From the NCBI RefSeq assembly GCF_009762775.1, contig NZ_CP046401.1:2170001-2234000 (forward strand): 64,000 nucleotides of DNA, written 5' to 3'. The DNA is from Maribellus comscasis. GTDB taxonomy: Bacteria; Bacteroidota; Bacteroidia; Bacteroidales; Prolixibacteraceae. Below are positions 27,638-36,448 of the stretch, piece after piece (the stretch's first letter is position 1; each line of letters begins with the position of its first letter). Position numbers and translations under genes: made by a program. The notes beneath the pieces were generated by a model. That model searched no databases and had not been told where the DNA came from. It worked only from the letters and a program-made list of their open reading frames with translations.

Positions 27638-28561
27638 ATGAAAAGAAGAAATTTTATAAAAAACACCGCAGCCGGTGGAATGGCTTTAACCGGGCTGGCC
27701 TCAGTAGCAGGAGTTACAGCCGCTGAAACGGTCTCATCTGCTCCAGTTTCATTTAAATTAAATTATGCTCCACACCTCGGTATGTTTAAAAACAGCGCGG
27801 GGGATGACCCGATTGACCAGATTAAATTTATGGCCGATCAGGGTTTTACGGCTTTTGAGGATAATGGTATGATGGGACGGGAGCCTGCAATGCAGACAAA
27901 AATGGGCGAAACCCTTGCCAGGCTGAATATGACAATGGGTGTTTTTGTTGTCGCCAAAGGTGGAAACCTCGCCAATCCTTTTGCTGCCGGCAAAAAGGAA
28001 TATCTGGATATTTTCCTTGATGGTTGTAAAAGAGCAGTAGATGTTGCCAAACGGGTTAATGCCAAATGGATGACAGTTGTTCCGGGGAGTTTCGAGAGAA
28101 GGCTTCCGACTGGAATACAAGATGCCAATGTTATCGACGCTCTTCGAAGAGGAGCTGAAATTCTTGAACCTCACGGACTGGTAATGGTGCTTGAGCCATT
28201 GTCGGATTCTCCTGATCTTTATTTGCAAACTTCCGATCAAACCTACATGATTTGTAAAGCAGTAAATAGTCCTTCCTGCAAGATTTTATATGACATCTAC
28301 CACATGCAGAAAAATGAAGGCAATGTTATCACAAACATGGAACGTACCTGGGATGAAATTGCCTACATTCAAATCGGTGATAATCCCGGAAGAAAGGAAC
28401 CAACTACCGGAGAAATAAACTATAAAAATGTGTTTAAATTCATCCACGAAAAAGGATATACAGGTGTTATGGGAATGGAGCATGGCATTTCAAAACAAGG
28501 CATTGAAGGAGAAAAGCGGTTGATAGAAGCCTACAAAGAAGTGGACTCGTTTGAAGTATAA
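27638..28561 (+). CDS. Tat-exported TIM-barrel protein (hydroxypyruvate isomerase-like), copy 2
   Basis: 307 residues, clearly paralogous to the upstream gene: the same Tat leader (KRRNFIKNTAAGGMALTG), the same GDNPGRKEPTTGEINYKN segment and the same VDSFEV-type end. The middle differs (residues 105-150), with KWMTVVPGSFERRL in place of KTGLITPGLYDERM. Metal-site residues are kept (MVLEPLSDS, CKILYDIYHMQ, GVMGMEHGIS). The two proteins probably act on related but different substrates. Confidence 0.82.
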   Translation: MKRRNFIKNTAAGGMALTGLASVAGVTAAETVSSAPVSFKLNYAPHLGMFKNSAGDDPIDQIKFMADQGFTAFEDNGMMGREPAMQTKMGETLARLNMTMGVFVVAKGGNLANPFAAGKKEYLDIFLDGCKRAVDVAKRVNAKWMTVVPGSFERRLPTGIQDANVIDALRRGAEILEPHGLVMVLEPLSDSPDLYLQTSDQTYMICKAVNSPSCKILYDIYHMQKNEGNVITNMERTWDEIAYIQIGDNPGRKEPTTGEINYKNVFKFIHEKGYTGVMGMEHGISKQGIEGEKRLIEAYKEVDSFEV

Positions 28562-28577
28562 TTATAAAATGTGAAGC

Positions 28578-28616
28578 AATAAAACCCGGATTTTTAAATC
28601 AAATCCGGGTTTTATT
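28578..28616. terminator. Bidirectional terminator
   Basis: A perfect 16-bp stem (28578-28593 with 28601-28616) with a 7-nt loop. It lies between the second TIM-barrel gene and the convergent GH2 gene. Confidence 0.85.
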
Positions 28617-28618
28617 GT

Positions 28619-31420
28619 TTATTGCGACTTTTTTATCCACAATGTTAAGTCCATCGGATACATCCCTGAATTTTCGCCATATACCGAAAGCCCACCCCTG
28701 TTTTCGGTCGACTCATCAACAAACAAACGAATAGTAACTTTCCCTGTTTCAAGCGCTGATTTTTTTGAAGTTTCATCCAGGTCGGCTTTAACAAGAAAGC
28801 CATACGAACCCGCTTCATCAAGTAACCACGGTTTACTGTGATCATCACTTCCCCACTCCCAGCCTGGTTCCTGATTCATCCAGGATAGAATTCCCCGATG
28901 GTCGGCAGGGTCGTCCGGCAACTCAACTGTCGCGATTAACTGATCATTTGCATTTATTTTTACGATAGCACCATGTAATTTTTCATCTGTTTGCGGGTAA
29001 CTGTTTTTTCCGTATCCCGCGTCAATTCCTTTTTCAGTCACTACAGTCATTCCTATTTTTTCGGCTTCACCTTCTTCCAGATATTTGCTCTGTGGATAGC
29101 GGGAAGCAAGTTCGGCTCTGAATTCTATACTTTCAACTTCGTCCCCATTCAAATCTTTTGGCAGCTCAAATTCATATCCGAAATATCCGGAGCCCATCCC
29201 CCATACTTTATTTCCGTTTTGTGGCGATAAATGTTTAATGTTCCACGATGCTTCGGTAAAATCTTCCGGAGACTGCGTAACAGTAAGATATTCCGAGCCA
29301 TTCCCTTCAACTTTAAATGGAACAAAATTCCGCTGAAGTATATTTCCTTTTGAATCTTCAAGTGCCGTAGAAAAAATTACAACTCCGGTCTTATCCGGTA
29401 GGTTTACTTTTGTCGCCTGCAACTCTGTATACTTAAAAGGCTGTGCAGAAATATCTGTTTCACCTGAAGTAATGTTGTATTTTTCACCAATTTCATCCCA
29501 GCCATAAACGGAATATCTCAATTTCAGTTCACCGGGAATATCTGAAGTAACAGCACTGATTCCGACAGGAATTTCAATGGCACTCCCACCTTTGTATGTT
29601 TGAAAAAAATCTTCTCCGGCAACCACATATAAATCGGAATGGAAATCTTTCATTGTCATACCGGGGCAAAGCTCATCAAGACCAAATTTCTTTTCCGAAC
29701 GGTCAAAACGATAATAGCCGTTCCATTCATTAATTACATCATGAAATTCTGTAAATAAAAATCCGGCAATTTCAGGTCGTTTCCTGAATTCGTTCATCAT
29801 AATATGGTATTCCCAAGTGATATCAATATCACCGGTGCTGCCACTGTACCCCCAAACGGCACCACATTCCGAATTAAACATCGGCACATTGGTTTGTTCG
29901 TTTTTCCCAATATAATTAAAAGAAGATCCCGGAAATGTACTATCTACAACCCTATCGAGAAATCCGGCCCAGTGGCGCGCAGGCGAATATCGGTGCCAGG
30001 TGTTAATATCGGTAATTACGTGATCCCAGTTACATGGTGAGTTATCTTCAACTAATCGCGTTGGATCATATTCTTTTGTTTTATGGTACCAGCTTCTCAC
30101 CCATTCCTGCGTTTCGGGTGTATACGAACGCTTCCCGTCTTCATCGTTACTAAACAGCCCCCAGGTTTCGTTAAAAAGAACCCATGAAAAAATACTCGGG
30201 TGATTGTAATCGCGCTCAATTTCCTTTCCCGCAATATATTCCCAGTTTGTTTTGGCAGTGCTATCGGGTTCTCCCCAAAAATTGGGTACATCTTCCATGA
30301 TTAATAAACCCAGTTTATCGGCCCAATACAATTTCCGGGGCATCTCGGCTTTTATATGAATCCGAAGTCCGTTTAAACCAAGATTCTTTGCACGTTGAAT
30401 CTCTTCTTTCATAAACTCATCGGAAGGGAAAGTATAAAAACCCTGGGGATGATAACTTTGGTCAAGGCTGAGTTTCATATAAACAGGCTTATTGTTTAAA
30501 GCCACGTATTGAAAGTCCTTGCCCGGAACTTCTACCGCAGAAATTTTCCTCATTCCAAAATAAGTTGAGACTTCGTCTGTAAAACTTTCACTTGAAACGA
30601 TTGCGCTTACTTCATACAAAAACGGATTATCCAAATCCCAAAGTTTCATATTTGTTATGGGTACAATAAATTTCCCGGAATTTCTGTTCGCCGGAATTTC
30701 TGTTACAAAATCGATGTTATTATTTTTCCCTGCTAAATGAAAAGTGTATGCAGAAGCAGATCTTTCCTTAAAAAATACTTCAACCACCAGCTGACTTTTG
30801 TCGATATCCGGGGTAAATTTTATGTTTTTAATGTAATTATCGGGGCGCCCTTCCAAATAAACCGTATTCCAGATTCCTTTTGCATTCCCGTAATATTGTT
30901 TTCCCGACGGTCGATTATCGAGTTCCTCATCTTCTACCCGAACAACCATCTGATTCTCTCCTGATTTTAGAAATTCAGAAATATTAAAATCGAAAGGAAT
31001 GTAACCTCCCGAATGCTCTCCTGCTTTCTGTCCGTTTACCCACAGTGTGGTATTAAAATCGCAGGCCGAAAAAACAAGATAAATATTTTGCTGTTCCCAG
31101 TTTTTGCCTTCATCCAAAACAAAAGTTCTGTAATACCAGCCCACATTTATATCCGGTCGCTCTACACCACTCATCGGACTGGCCCAGGAGAAAGGAACCA
31201 GAATCTCTTCATCAAAAAATTCAGCTTCATTCTGCCACTCTTCGTTTAGTCCGACATTCAGCGAATCGGACCTAAAATTCCATTCCCCGTTTAAATTTTG
31301 CCAGAGAGACCGTTCAAAACCGGGACGCGGATGTTCACCCAAAGGGATTTGTTCTTCCTCCCTGTTGCAGGAAAATATCAAAACCGCTAAAAATAAAAAT
31401 ACGTAAAGCCTTAACTTCAT
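28619..31420 (-). CDS. Glycoside hydrolase family 2 lipoprotein
   Basis: 933-residue lipoprotein (lipobox LIFSC, Cys18). It has a sugar-binding jelly roll (about 35-190, PRPGFERSLWQNLNGEWNF), an Ig-like domain (200-295) and a TIM barrel (300-600). E418 in LFNETWG is the predicted acid/base. E518 in FNSECG is the best candidate nucleophile. A C-terminal beta region (about 690-930) extends beyond the core. GH2 includes beta-galactosidases, beta-glucuronidases and beta-mannosidases, and the sequence does not decide among them. The SECG nucleophile context is unusual. It is followed after 6 bp by the stop side of the HAD phosphatase gene on the same strand, so the two form a unit. Confidence 0.85.
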   Translation of the reverse strand: MKLRLYVFLFLAVLIFSCNREEEQIPLGEHPRPGFERSLWQNLNGEWNFRSDSLNVGLNEEWQNEAEFFDEEILVPFSWASPMSGVERPDINVGWYYRTFVLDEGKNWEQQNIYLVFSACDFNTTLWVNGQKAGEHSGGYIPFDFNISEFLKSGENQMVVRVEDEELDNRPSGKQYYGNAKGIWNTVYLEGRPDNYIKNIKFTPDIDKSQLVVEVFFKERSASAYTFHLAGKNNNIDFVTEIPANRNSGKFIVPITNMKLWDLDNPFLYEVSAIVSSESFTDEVSTYFGMRKISAVEVPGKDFQYVALNNKPVYMKLSLDQSYHPQGFYTFPSDEFMKEEIQRAKNLGLNGLRIHIKAEMPRKLYWADKLGLLIMEDVPNFWGEPDSTAKTNWEYIAGKEIERDYNHPSIFSWVLFNETWGLFSNDEDGKRSYTPETQEWVRSWYHKTKEYDPTRLVEDNSPCNWDHVITDINTWHRYSPARHWAGFLDRVVDSTFPGSSFNYIGKNEQTNVPMFNSECGAVWGYSGSTGDIDITWEYHIMMNEFRKRPEIAGFLFTEFHDVINEWNGYYRFDRSEKKFGLDELCPGMTMKDFHSDLYVVAGEDFFQTYKGGSAIEIPVGISAVTSDIPGELKLRYSVYGWDEIGEKYNITSGETDISAQPFKYTELQATKVNLPDKTGVVIFSTALEDSKGNILQRNFVPFKVEGNGSEYLTVTQSPEDFTEASWNIKHLSPQNGNKVWGMGSGYFGYEFELPKDLNGDEVESIEFRAELASRYPQSKYLEEGEAEKIGMTVVTEKGIDAGYGKNSYPQTDEKLHGAIVKINANDQLIATVELPDDPADHRGILSWMNQEPGWEWGSDDHSKPWLLDEAGSYGFLVKADLDETSKKSALETGKVTIRLFVDESTENRGGLSVYGENSGMYPMDLTLWIKKSQ

Positions 31421-31426
31421 AATCGA

Positions 31427-32080
31427 TTAGTTGAAAATTTCTGTGCAAATAAAATTAAGCGAAATTTCGGAAAAATCAGAAAAAATATGTTTCGCATACT
31501 TGTGCTCATCTGCTTTTAACGAAGTGGTAATTGCCACCACTTTGGAGCCGGCATCCAAAGCAGCTTTTGTTCCGGAAAGACTATCTTCAAAAACAATACA
31601 GTTTTTAGAGGCCTTCTTCAATAGTTGGGCTGCTTTCAGATAAATTTCTGGATCGGGTTTGCCTTTTGTTACCATTGAATCATCGACGATTACATCAAAA
31701 TAATATTTTATATTCAGACCATCCAACACAAAATCAACATTCTCCGGTGATGCGGAAGTAGCTACTGCAACTGGAATATTATTCTCTTTTAACTCATTGA
31801 GAAATAAAACCAAGCCGGGAACGGGCTTTAGTTCGGGTTTATATATCTCACGGTAAATTTTTTCTTTTTCACTACCCAATTTTTGAATTTCGTCTTTGGT
31901 CAGTTCTTTATTAAAAAGAATGGGTAAAACCTGTTCGTTGATCCGCCCAAAAAATGCTTTTCTAAATTTCTCTTTGGAAAAGGGAATTTGATGGTTGTAA
32001 CAAAATCTCTTCCAGGCCAGATAATGGAATTCGCCATTGTCAACTATAACTCCATCCATATCAAAAACAACTGCAAACAT
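31427..32080 (-). CDS. HAD family hydrolase, beta-phosphoglucomutase-like
   Basis: 217 residues from the ATG at 32080. The longer frame to 32149 runs into a terminator hairpin and encodes an unlikely hydrophobic leader. Motif I is FDMDG (D7, D9), motif II is VATSASP, motif III is KGKPDPEIY, and motif IV is CIVFEDSLSGTKAA. The helical cap between motif I and II fits beta-phosphoglucomutase or sugar phosphatases. It is the first gene before the GH2 gene, so a sugar-phosphate role linked to glycoside breakdown is plausible. Confidence 0.85.
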   Translation of the reverse strand: MFAVVFDMDGVIVDNGEFHYLAWKRFCYNHQIPFSKEKFRKAFFGRINEQVLPILFNKELTKDEIQKLGSEKEKIYREIYKPELKPVPGLVLFLNELKENNIPVAVATSASPENVDFVLDGLNIKYYFDVIVDDSMVTKGKPDPEIYLKAAQLLKKASKNCIVFEDSLSGTKAALDAGSKVVAITTSLKADEHKYAKHIFSDFSEISLNFICTEIFN

Positions 32081-32131
32081 TGTAGTCTTTTTTGGGTTAG
32101 AATGGAAAATTAAGATAATAATCGCAAACAA

Positions 32132-32159
32132 AAAAGCCACCTTAAACAAAGTGGCTTTT
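32132..32159. terminator. Terminator between the CarboxypepD-like protein and HAD genes
   Basis: A 9-bp perfect stem (32132-32140 with 32151-32159) with a 10-nt loop and A/T runs on both sides. Confidence 0.75.
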
Positions 32160-32178
32160 GTTATATAGATTTCAATTT

Positions 32179-32529
32179 TTATTTGGTTTGCTGAAGCTCC
32201 AGTTCCAACATATTTGTGCGAGAGCTTATTTCCAGATTCTCAAGCTTTTCACTTTTATAAGAAATATAATTAGCTGAAACATTATAATTACCGGGAGCAA
32301 TATTATCAAAACTAAAATTACCGTCGAAATCAGTGTAGGTTTTTAATTCCGTTCCCTCTATCTCAACTTCTGCACCAACAAGGTATTCACCTGTCTCTTT
32401 GTCTTTTACTGTTCCTGTAAAATATATACTGTTATTTTCCCGGGAAACCGATTCAACTTTATTCCCATCATCAGCAGATACTGAAAGGGCCAAAAAACTG
32501 CTTAAAATAATAACTACAAGTGACTTCAT
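32179..32529 (-). CDS. Small secreted carboxypeptidase-like regulatory domain protein
   Basis: 116 residues from the ATG at 32529, which follows GGAGAGAAA and opens a signal peptide (MKSLVVIILSSFLALSVSA). The rest is one CarboxypepD_reg-like beta-sandwich (FTGTVKDKETGEYLVGAEVEIEG-type start, FSFDNIAPGNYNVSANYISY). It is the domain normally found at the N-terminus of TonB-dependent receptors, but here it stands alone. It has its own terminator. Possible roles are as an envelope partner or a remnant of a receptor. No barrel-coding sequence follows. Confidence 0.7.
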   Translation of the reverse strand: MKSLVVIILSSFLALSVSADDGNKVESVSRENNSIYFTGTVKDKETGEYLVGAEVEIEGTELKTYTDFDGNFSFDNIAPGNYNVSANYISYKSEKLENLEISSRTNMLELELQQTK

Positions 32530-32619
32530 TTTCTCTCCTGAAATACGAGTCAAAAGTAGGTTGAGGTAATTAGAGGATAGTTACAAAAACATTACAAAAC
32601 GATTAATTTTACTCATAAA

Positions 32620-32652
32620 AAAATCCCATCTACCAATAGCAGACAGGATTTT
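32620..32652 (-). terminator. Probable terminator after the MORN-repeat gene
   Basis: AAAATCC (32620-32626) pairs with GGATTTT (32646-32652), followed by an inner 3-bp pairing across a 2-nt internal loop. The minus-strand 3' side is T-rich. Confidence 0.5.
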
Positions 32653-32676
32653 ATTCCGATATACCTAATTCTGGTG

Positions 32677-33138
32677 TTAAAATTCAGAATAATTTCTTTC
32701 CATTACAACAAGGCCCATCTCATCATATTTTTTCCAGGTACCCGATTTTTCGCCATCTTCATAAGCCATTTCATAGACTAATTTCCCTTCATCATTCCAT
32801 ACATACCAGCTCCCGTCTTTTACACCTTCAACGTAACTTGCCTGGGCAACCTTTGTGCCTTCCATGTTGTAGGTAAACCAAATTCCGTCCATTTCGTTGT
32901 TTTTGTAAAAACGCACTTCTTTTAACTGGCCATTGTCAAAATAAATTAAATGTTTTCCATCTTTTAATCCATCAATAAAATGAGCTTCCATTTTTACTTG
33001 GCCATTGTCATAATGGGTAACGTAATCACCTGTGTAAAGCTCCGTACCTGAAAAATAAAGTCCGTTTATCTCTTTTAAATCCTGTGCTGTAACTGAAATT
33101 GTAAATAATACTCCTAAAATTGCTACCATTATTTTCAT
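32677..33138 (-). CDS. Secreted MORN-variant repeat protein (YwqK-like)
   Basis: 153 residues with a signal peptide (MKIMVAILGVLFTISVTA). It contains about five repeats of the MORN_2 type, each with Y-x-N/D-G-Q/K and G-x-K-D/S-G-x-W: THYDNGQVKMEAHFIDGLKDG, YFDNGQLKEVRFYKNNEMDG, YNMEGTKV ... GVKDGSWYVW, and NDEGKLV ... GEKSGTWKKY. The family is often labelled YwqK-like antitoxin, but with a signal peptide and no toxin neighbour that role is unlikely here. It is probably an envelope protein of unknown function. Confidence 0.75.
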   Translation of the reverse strand: MKIMVAILGVLFTISVTAQDLKEINGLYFSGTELYTGDYVTHYDNGQVKMEAHFIDGLKDGKHLIYFDNGQLKEVRFYKNNEMDGIWFTYNMEGTKVAQASYVEGVKDGSWYVWNDEGKLVYEMAYEDGEKSGTWKKYDEMGLVVMERNYSEF

Positions 33139-33411
33139 TGTAGCCTCCTTTCTTTTTTAATATTTAACTCTGGGTTTCTTAACACAAAATTAACATTAAA
33201 ATCGGACACTGTAACATTTTTGTAACATTTTTTTAATCAAATTGAAATATTTAACATAGAAAAATTGAATGGAAGATTCCGCATAAAAGAAAAGCAAGTT
33301 ACTGTATTAATAAGACAAACCCTGACATAAAAAAATGCCAGGGTTCCAATCATAGCGGGTAATTTGCATTACCGGGTAAAGTTTGAATATTTTTCAAAGC
33401 ACTTTAGCAAA

Positions 33412-36303
33412 CTAAAAGGAATATCCCAATTTAAATTGGAAAGTAGTTCCGGGGCTTAAGCGTTCAAAATATTGGTTGCCTGCGTCGTATGACTTAAATA
33501 CTGATTCTTTTTTGTCATTTAGTATGTTGTCAATTTTGAAGCCAACCTGAAAGTGATCTTTTTCGCCAAAACTTTTACTTGCATTCAGATTCAAACTGTG
33601 AAAGGGAACGGTATAAATATCAGGACGGTCAACAATACCAACATATTGAAGAGTTTGTCCCTGAACGTTGTAATATACACCTGCCTCAAGTCCATTCCAG
33701 AATCCTTGTTCTCCACCATCATACGCGAAGCCTGCATTAATTATATAGGGTGCCTGACCAGCCATATCACGATATTTACCTACCGATTGTCCTGTTCTTG
33801 CATTATCAAGCCTTGACTGGTATTCGGTACTACTTAATTCAATTTGCGAATGGGTATAAGTATAGTTGAAATTAAAATTGAAATTCTTTAGCTTTTCACT
33901 TAATGGCTGCAAACTTTGCCTCAATTCGATTTCAGCACCAACAACTTCACCATCTCCCACATTACGAGGCTGGAACGAGCCAACAAGCGTGAAATATTGT
34001 ACCATTTCAATGGGGTTTCTAAATTTCTTATAAAAAACTCCTGCCGATACCGTTTGTCCCATCCCGTAAAACAACTCCCATCTAAAATCGAAATTATGTA
34101 TGTCGGTACTGGTCAGGTTACCATCCCAATACTCTACTCCGGCTATATCATCGGCGTCCCGAAATAATCCTCCTACAAAAGTACGACCGCTCACCGGATC
34201 GTATATTTCTGCATAAGAAAGCTCTTTGAAAGACGGACGAGCTATCGTTTTTGAATAAGAAAATCTAAGGTTCTGATTTTCAGAAAGACTGTATATAAAA
34301 TTCAATGCCGGGAAAAAATCCAAATCGTTAAGCACCTCTTCATTATCCAACACAATGGTTCCCAACTGGTTTTGACCAGTGTAATGTTGAGTGTAGCTTT
34401 CAACCCGCAATCCAACAATAGCTTTTAATCTTTTTATCGGATTCAATTCTACAGAAGCATAGCCTGCAACGTTATTAACATTTGAATTATATTGATTTGG
34501 ATTATTGGGAACAAAAGAAGCATCGTAAGTAACCCCCCGGGAATAATCTCCATTATAGGGCCACAAATTATCTTGCTTGAAAAGTTCATCCGGATCACCT
34601 GTTAATGAAAGGTCCCGAACGTTAATCATATATTTGCGAATAATAAAATCTCTCTCTTTATAGGTGTAGGCACCGCCAAATTTTAGTTTGGCGTCCTCAT
34701 CGTTAAATTTAAAATCCTTTGTTACATGAATAACTCCGGCATAATTAACTTCTTCCAGCTCTCTCCAAATTCGTTCGGGAAAACCAACCTCTGTTCCAAT
34801 GGAATAATTTCCATTCCGATCGAGATATCTTGTAAATCGAATATCAGGATCCTCTATGCTTGAAAAGGTAGGAGAAAATTTCCATTCCAATTCCCATCCT
34901 TTTTCATAAAACGAATATTTTCCATCGAGTAACAAATTGGAAAGTGCTCTTTGGCTATATTGGAGGTTGTGTTGAAAACCAGAAAATTCAGTTCCCTGGT
35001 TTGATTTGGCGTAATTAAAAATACCAGCCTGCGACTCCCCATTTTGCAAATGCAATACGTAAAGTCTGTATTTTGCTCTTTTGGTTTTTAAGGCGAGTCC
35101 GGCAAGTCCGCTCAAAAGTACATTGTTAACACCATAATTTCCGGTTTGGTGTTCCCTTACCTCCATCTCCGTTACATCTGCATCACTTAACAGTCCATAT
35201 CTTCCATACTCTGCATTTTCATAAAAATCAGTATTGTTTTTATATGACGCTGAAAGTGTATATCCCAGAGTATATTTACCTATTTCGAATTGATTACCAA
35301 GAGATGCGCCAAAACTATAATCCATAAAGCTTTTTTCTTTTACAGCAGCCATGTTTGGATCAAAATTCTGCAGAATTTCTCTGTATCTCTGCCCATCTGT
35401 TCCCTCCGGATGACTAATGGCATCAGTAAAAAACGGAATATTCTCGGTTGCCGGAATATCTCTTGTTCCATCATCAAAACCAAGCCAATCGGTATCTCCC
35501 CCCTCATAGGTGAGATAATTGCTGTTAAAATGAGAGCTGGAATTATAACCTGCACTCATCGAAATGTTTGCTTTTTTTGATTCGGGGAAATCTTTTATAC
35601 TAATATTTATAACACCACCTGTAAAATCAGCTGGTAATTCAGCACTAAAAGATTTATTCACTACAAGGTTATCAATAATACTTGTAGGGAAAATATCCAT
35701 TTGTATTGTATTTCTGTCCGGATCAAGTCCCGGAATATCAAGACCATTAAGCATGGTTTTTGTATAACGGTCTCCCAAACCACGAACAAATACATACTTA
35801 CCTCCTTCAACAGAAACACCTGTCACCCTTTTCATTGATGATGCGGCATCAGAATCACCAATTTTTTTTAGTCCCGCAGAGGAAATACCGTCCAAAACAG
35901 TTACTGATTTCTTTTTCATGGTAAGCATAGCTGTTTCGGTATTCCTCAAATAACTTGCTGTTACTACCGCTTCCTCAAGCTGAATAGTAGCTTCTTCCAG
36001 TTTAAGATTATCAAGGACTGTTGCTTCGCCCGGCTCAACAATAACATCGTCAATATGTAACGTTTCATAAGAAATAAAAGAAACTCTTAACTGATAGGTT
36101 CCAGGATCAATACTCAGATTAAATTTCCCATCCAAATCAGTAATAGTACCAAGAGTTGTACCTTCCACAAAAATGGTTACACCAGGAAGAAATTCACCAG
36201 TCTTTCCGTCAAAAACAGATCCCCGGACAAAACCTTTTTGCCCAAAAACGAGTGTTGTAAAGAATAGGGTTAATACTGTAAAAACTAATTTTAATCCCCG
36301 CAT
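33412..36303 (-). CDS. TonB-dependent receptor, PhoBR-linked
   Basis: 963 residues with a signal peptide (LVFGQ). It has a CarboxypepD_reg domain (about 22-110), a plug (about 115-240, AASSMKRVTGVSVEGGKYVFVRGLGDRY and FTGGVINISIKDFP) and a large barrel ending FQFKLGYSF. The plug features VRGLGDRYTKTMLNG and LPADFTGG define a receptor group common in Bacteroidota. It lies downstream of a beta-helix lipoprotein and a PhoB/PhoR-like pair on the same strand. A role in uptake of a phosphorus source is inferred. The hairpin at 36380-36412 may reduce its expression relative to the lipoprotein gene. Confidence 0.88.
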   Translation of the reverse strand: MRGLKLVFTVLTLFFTTLVFGQKGFVRGSVFDGKTGEFLPGVTIFVEGTTLGTITDLDGKFNLSIDPGTYQLRVSFISYETLHIDDVIVEPGEATVLDNLKLEEATIQLEEAVVTASYLRNTETAMLTMKKKSVTVLDGISSAGLKKIGDSDAASSMKRVTGVSVEGGKYVFVRGLGDRYTKTMLNGLDIPGLDPDRNTIQMDIFPTSIIDNLVVNKSFSAELPADFTGGVINISIKDFPESKKANISMSAGYNSSSHFNSNYLTYEGGDTDWLGFDDGTRDIPATENIPFFTDAISHPEGTDGQRYREILQNFDPNMAAVKEKSFMDYSFGASLGNQFEIGKYTLGYTLSASYKNNTDFYENAEYGRYGLLSDADVTEMEVREHQTGNYGVNNVLLSGLAGLALKTKRAKYRLYVLHLQNGESQAGIFNYAKSNQGTEFSGFQHNLQYSQRALSNLLLDGKYSFYEKGWELEWKFSPTFSSIEDPDIRFTRYLDRNGNYSIGTEVGFPERIWRELEEVNYAGVIHVTKDFKFNDEDAKLKFGGAYTYKERDFIIRKYMINVRDLSLTGDPDELFKQDNLWPYNGDYSRGVTYDASFVPNNPNQYNSNVNNVAGYASVELNPIKRLKAIVGLRVESYTQHYTGQNQLGTIVLDNEEVLNDLDFFPALNFIYSLSENQNLRFSYSKTIARPSFKELSYAEIYDPVSGRTFVGGLFRDADDIAGVEYWDGNLTSTDIHNFDFRWELFYGMGQTVSAGVFYKKFRNPIEMVQYFTLVGSFQPRNVGDGEVVGAEIELRQSLQPLSEKLKNFNFNFNYTYTHSQIELSSTEYQSRLDNARTGQSVGKYRDMAGQAPYIINAGFAYDGGEQGFWNGLEAGVYYNVQGQTLQYVGIVDRPDIYTVPFHSLNLNASKSFGEKDHFQVGFKIDNILNDKKESVFKSYDAGNQYFERLSPGTTFQFKLGYSF

Positions 36304-36379
36304 AATTTTGATCGATTTTTGAAGCTCACCAAATTAATTTACCCGATAATGTTACTGAGCTTCCGTGAATGACAATTAA

Positions 36380-36412
36380 AAACTCACAGGCAATAAAAAT
36401 ACCTGTGAGTTT
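36380..36412 (-). terminator. Hairpin between the beta-helix lipoprotein and TonB receptor genes
   Basis: An 11-bp perfect stem (36380-36390 with 36402-36412) and an 11-nt loop. It may be a full terminator or an attenuator within the locus. Confidence 0.7.
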
Positions 36413-36448
36413 CTTTGTTTATTTTTAATTTTAAAAAACTGTTATTTG

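Noticed and set aside
32179..32529. Remnant of a TonB-dependent receptor
   Set aside because: The stand-alone domain has its own RBS and terminator and no barrel sequence follows, so a small secreted protein is the simpler reading.
33318..33345. Inverted repeat AACCCTG / CAGGGTT as a terminator after the MORN-repeat and TonB genes
   Set aside because: The stem is short and no T-run follows on either strand; it may be a structure, but the evidence is too weak to list.
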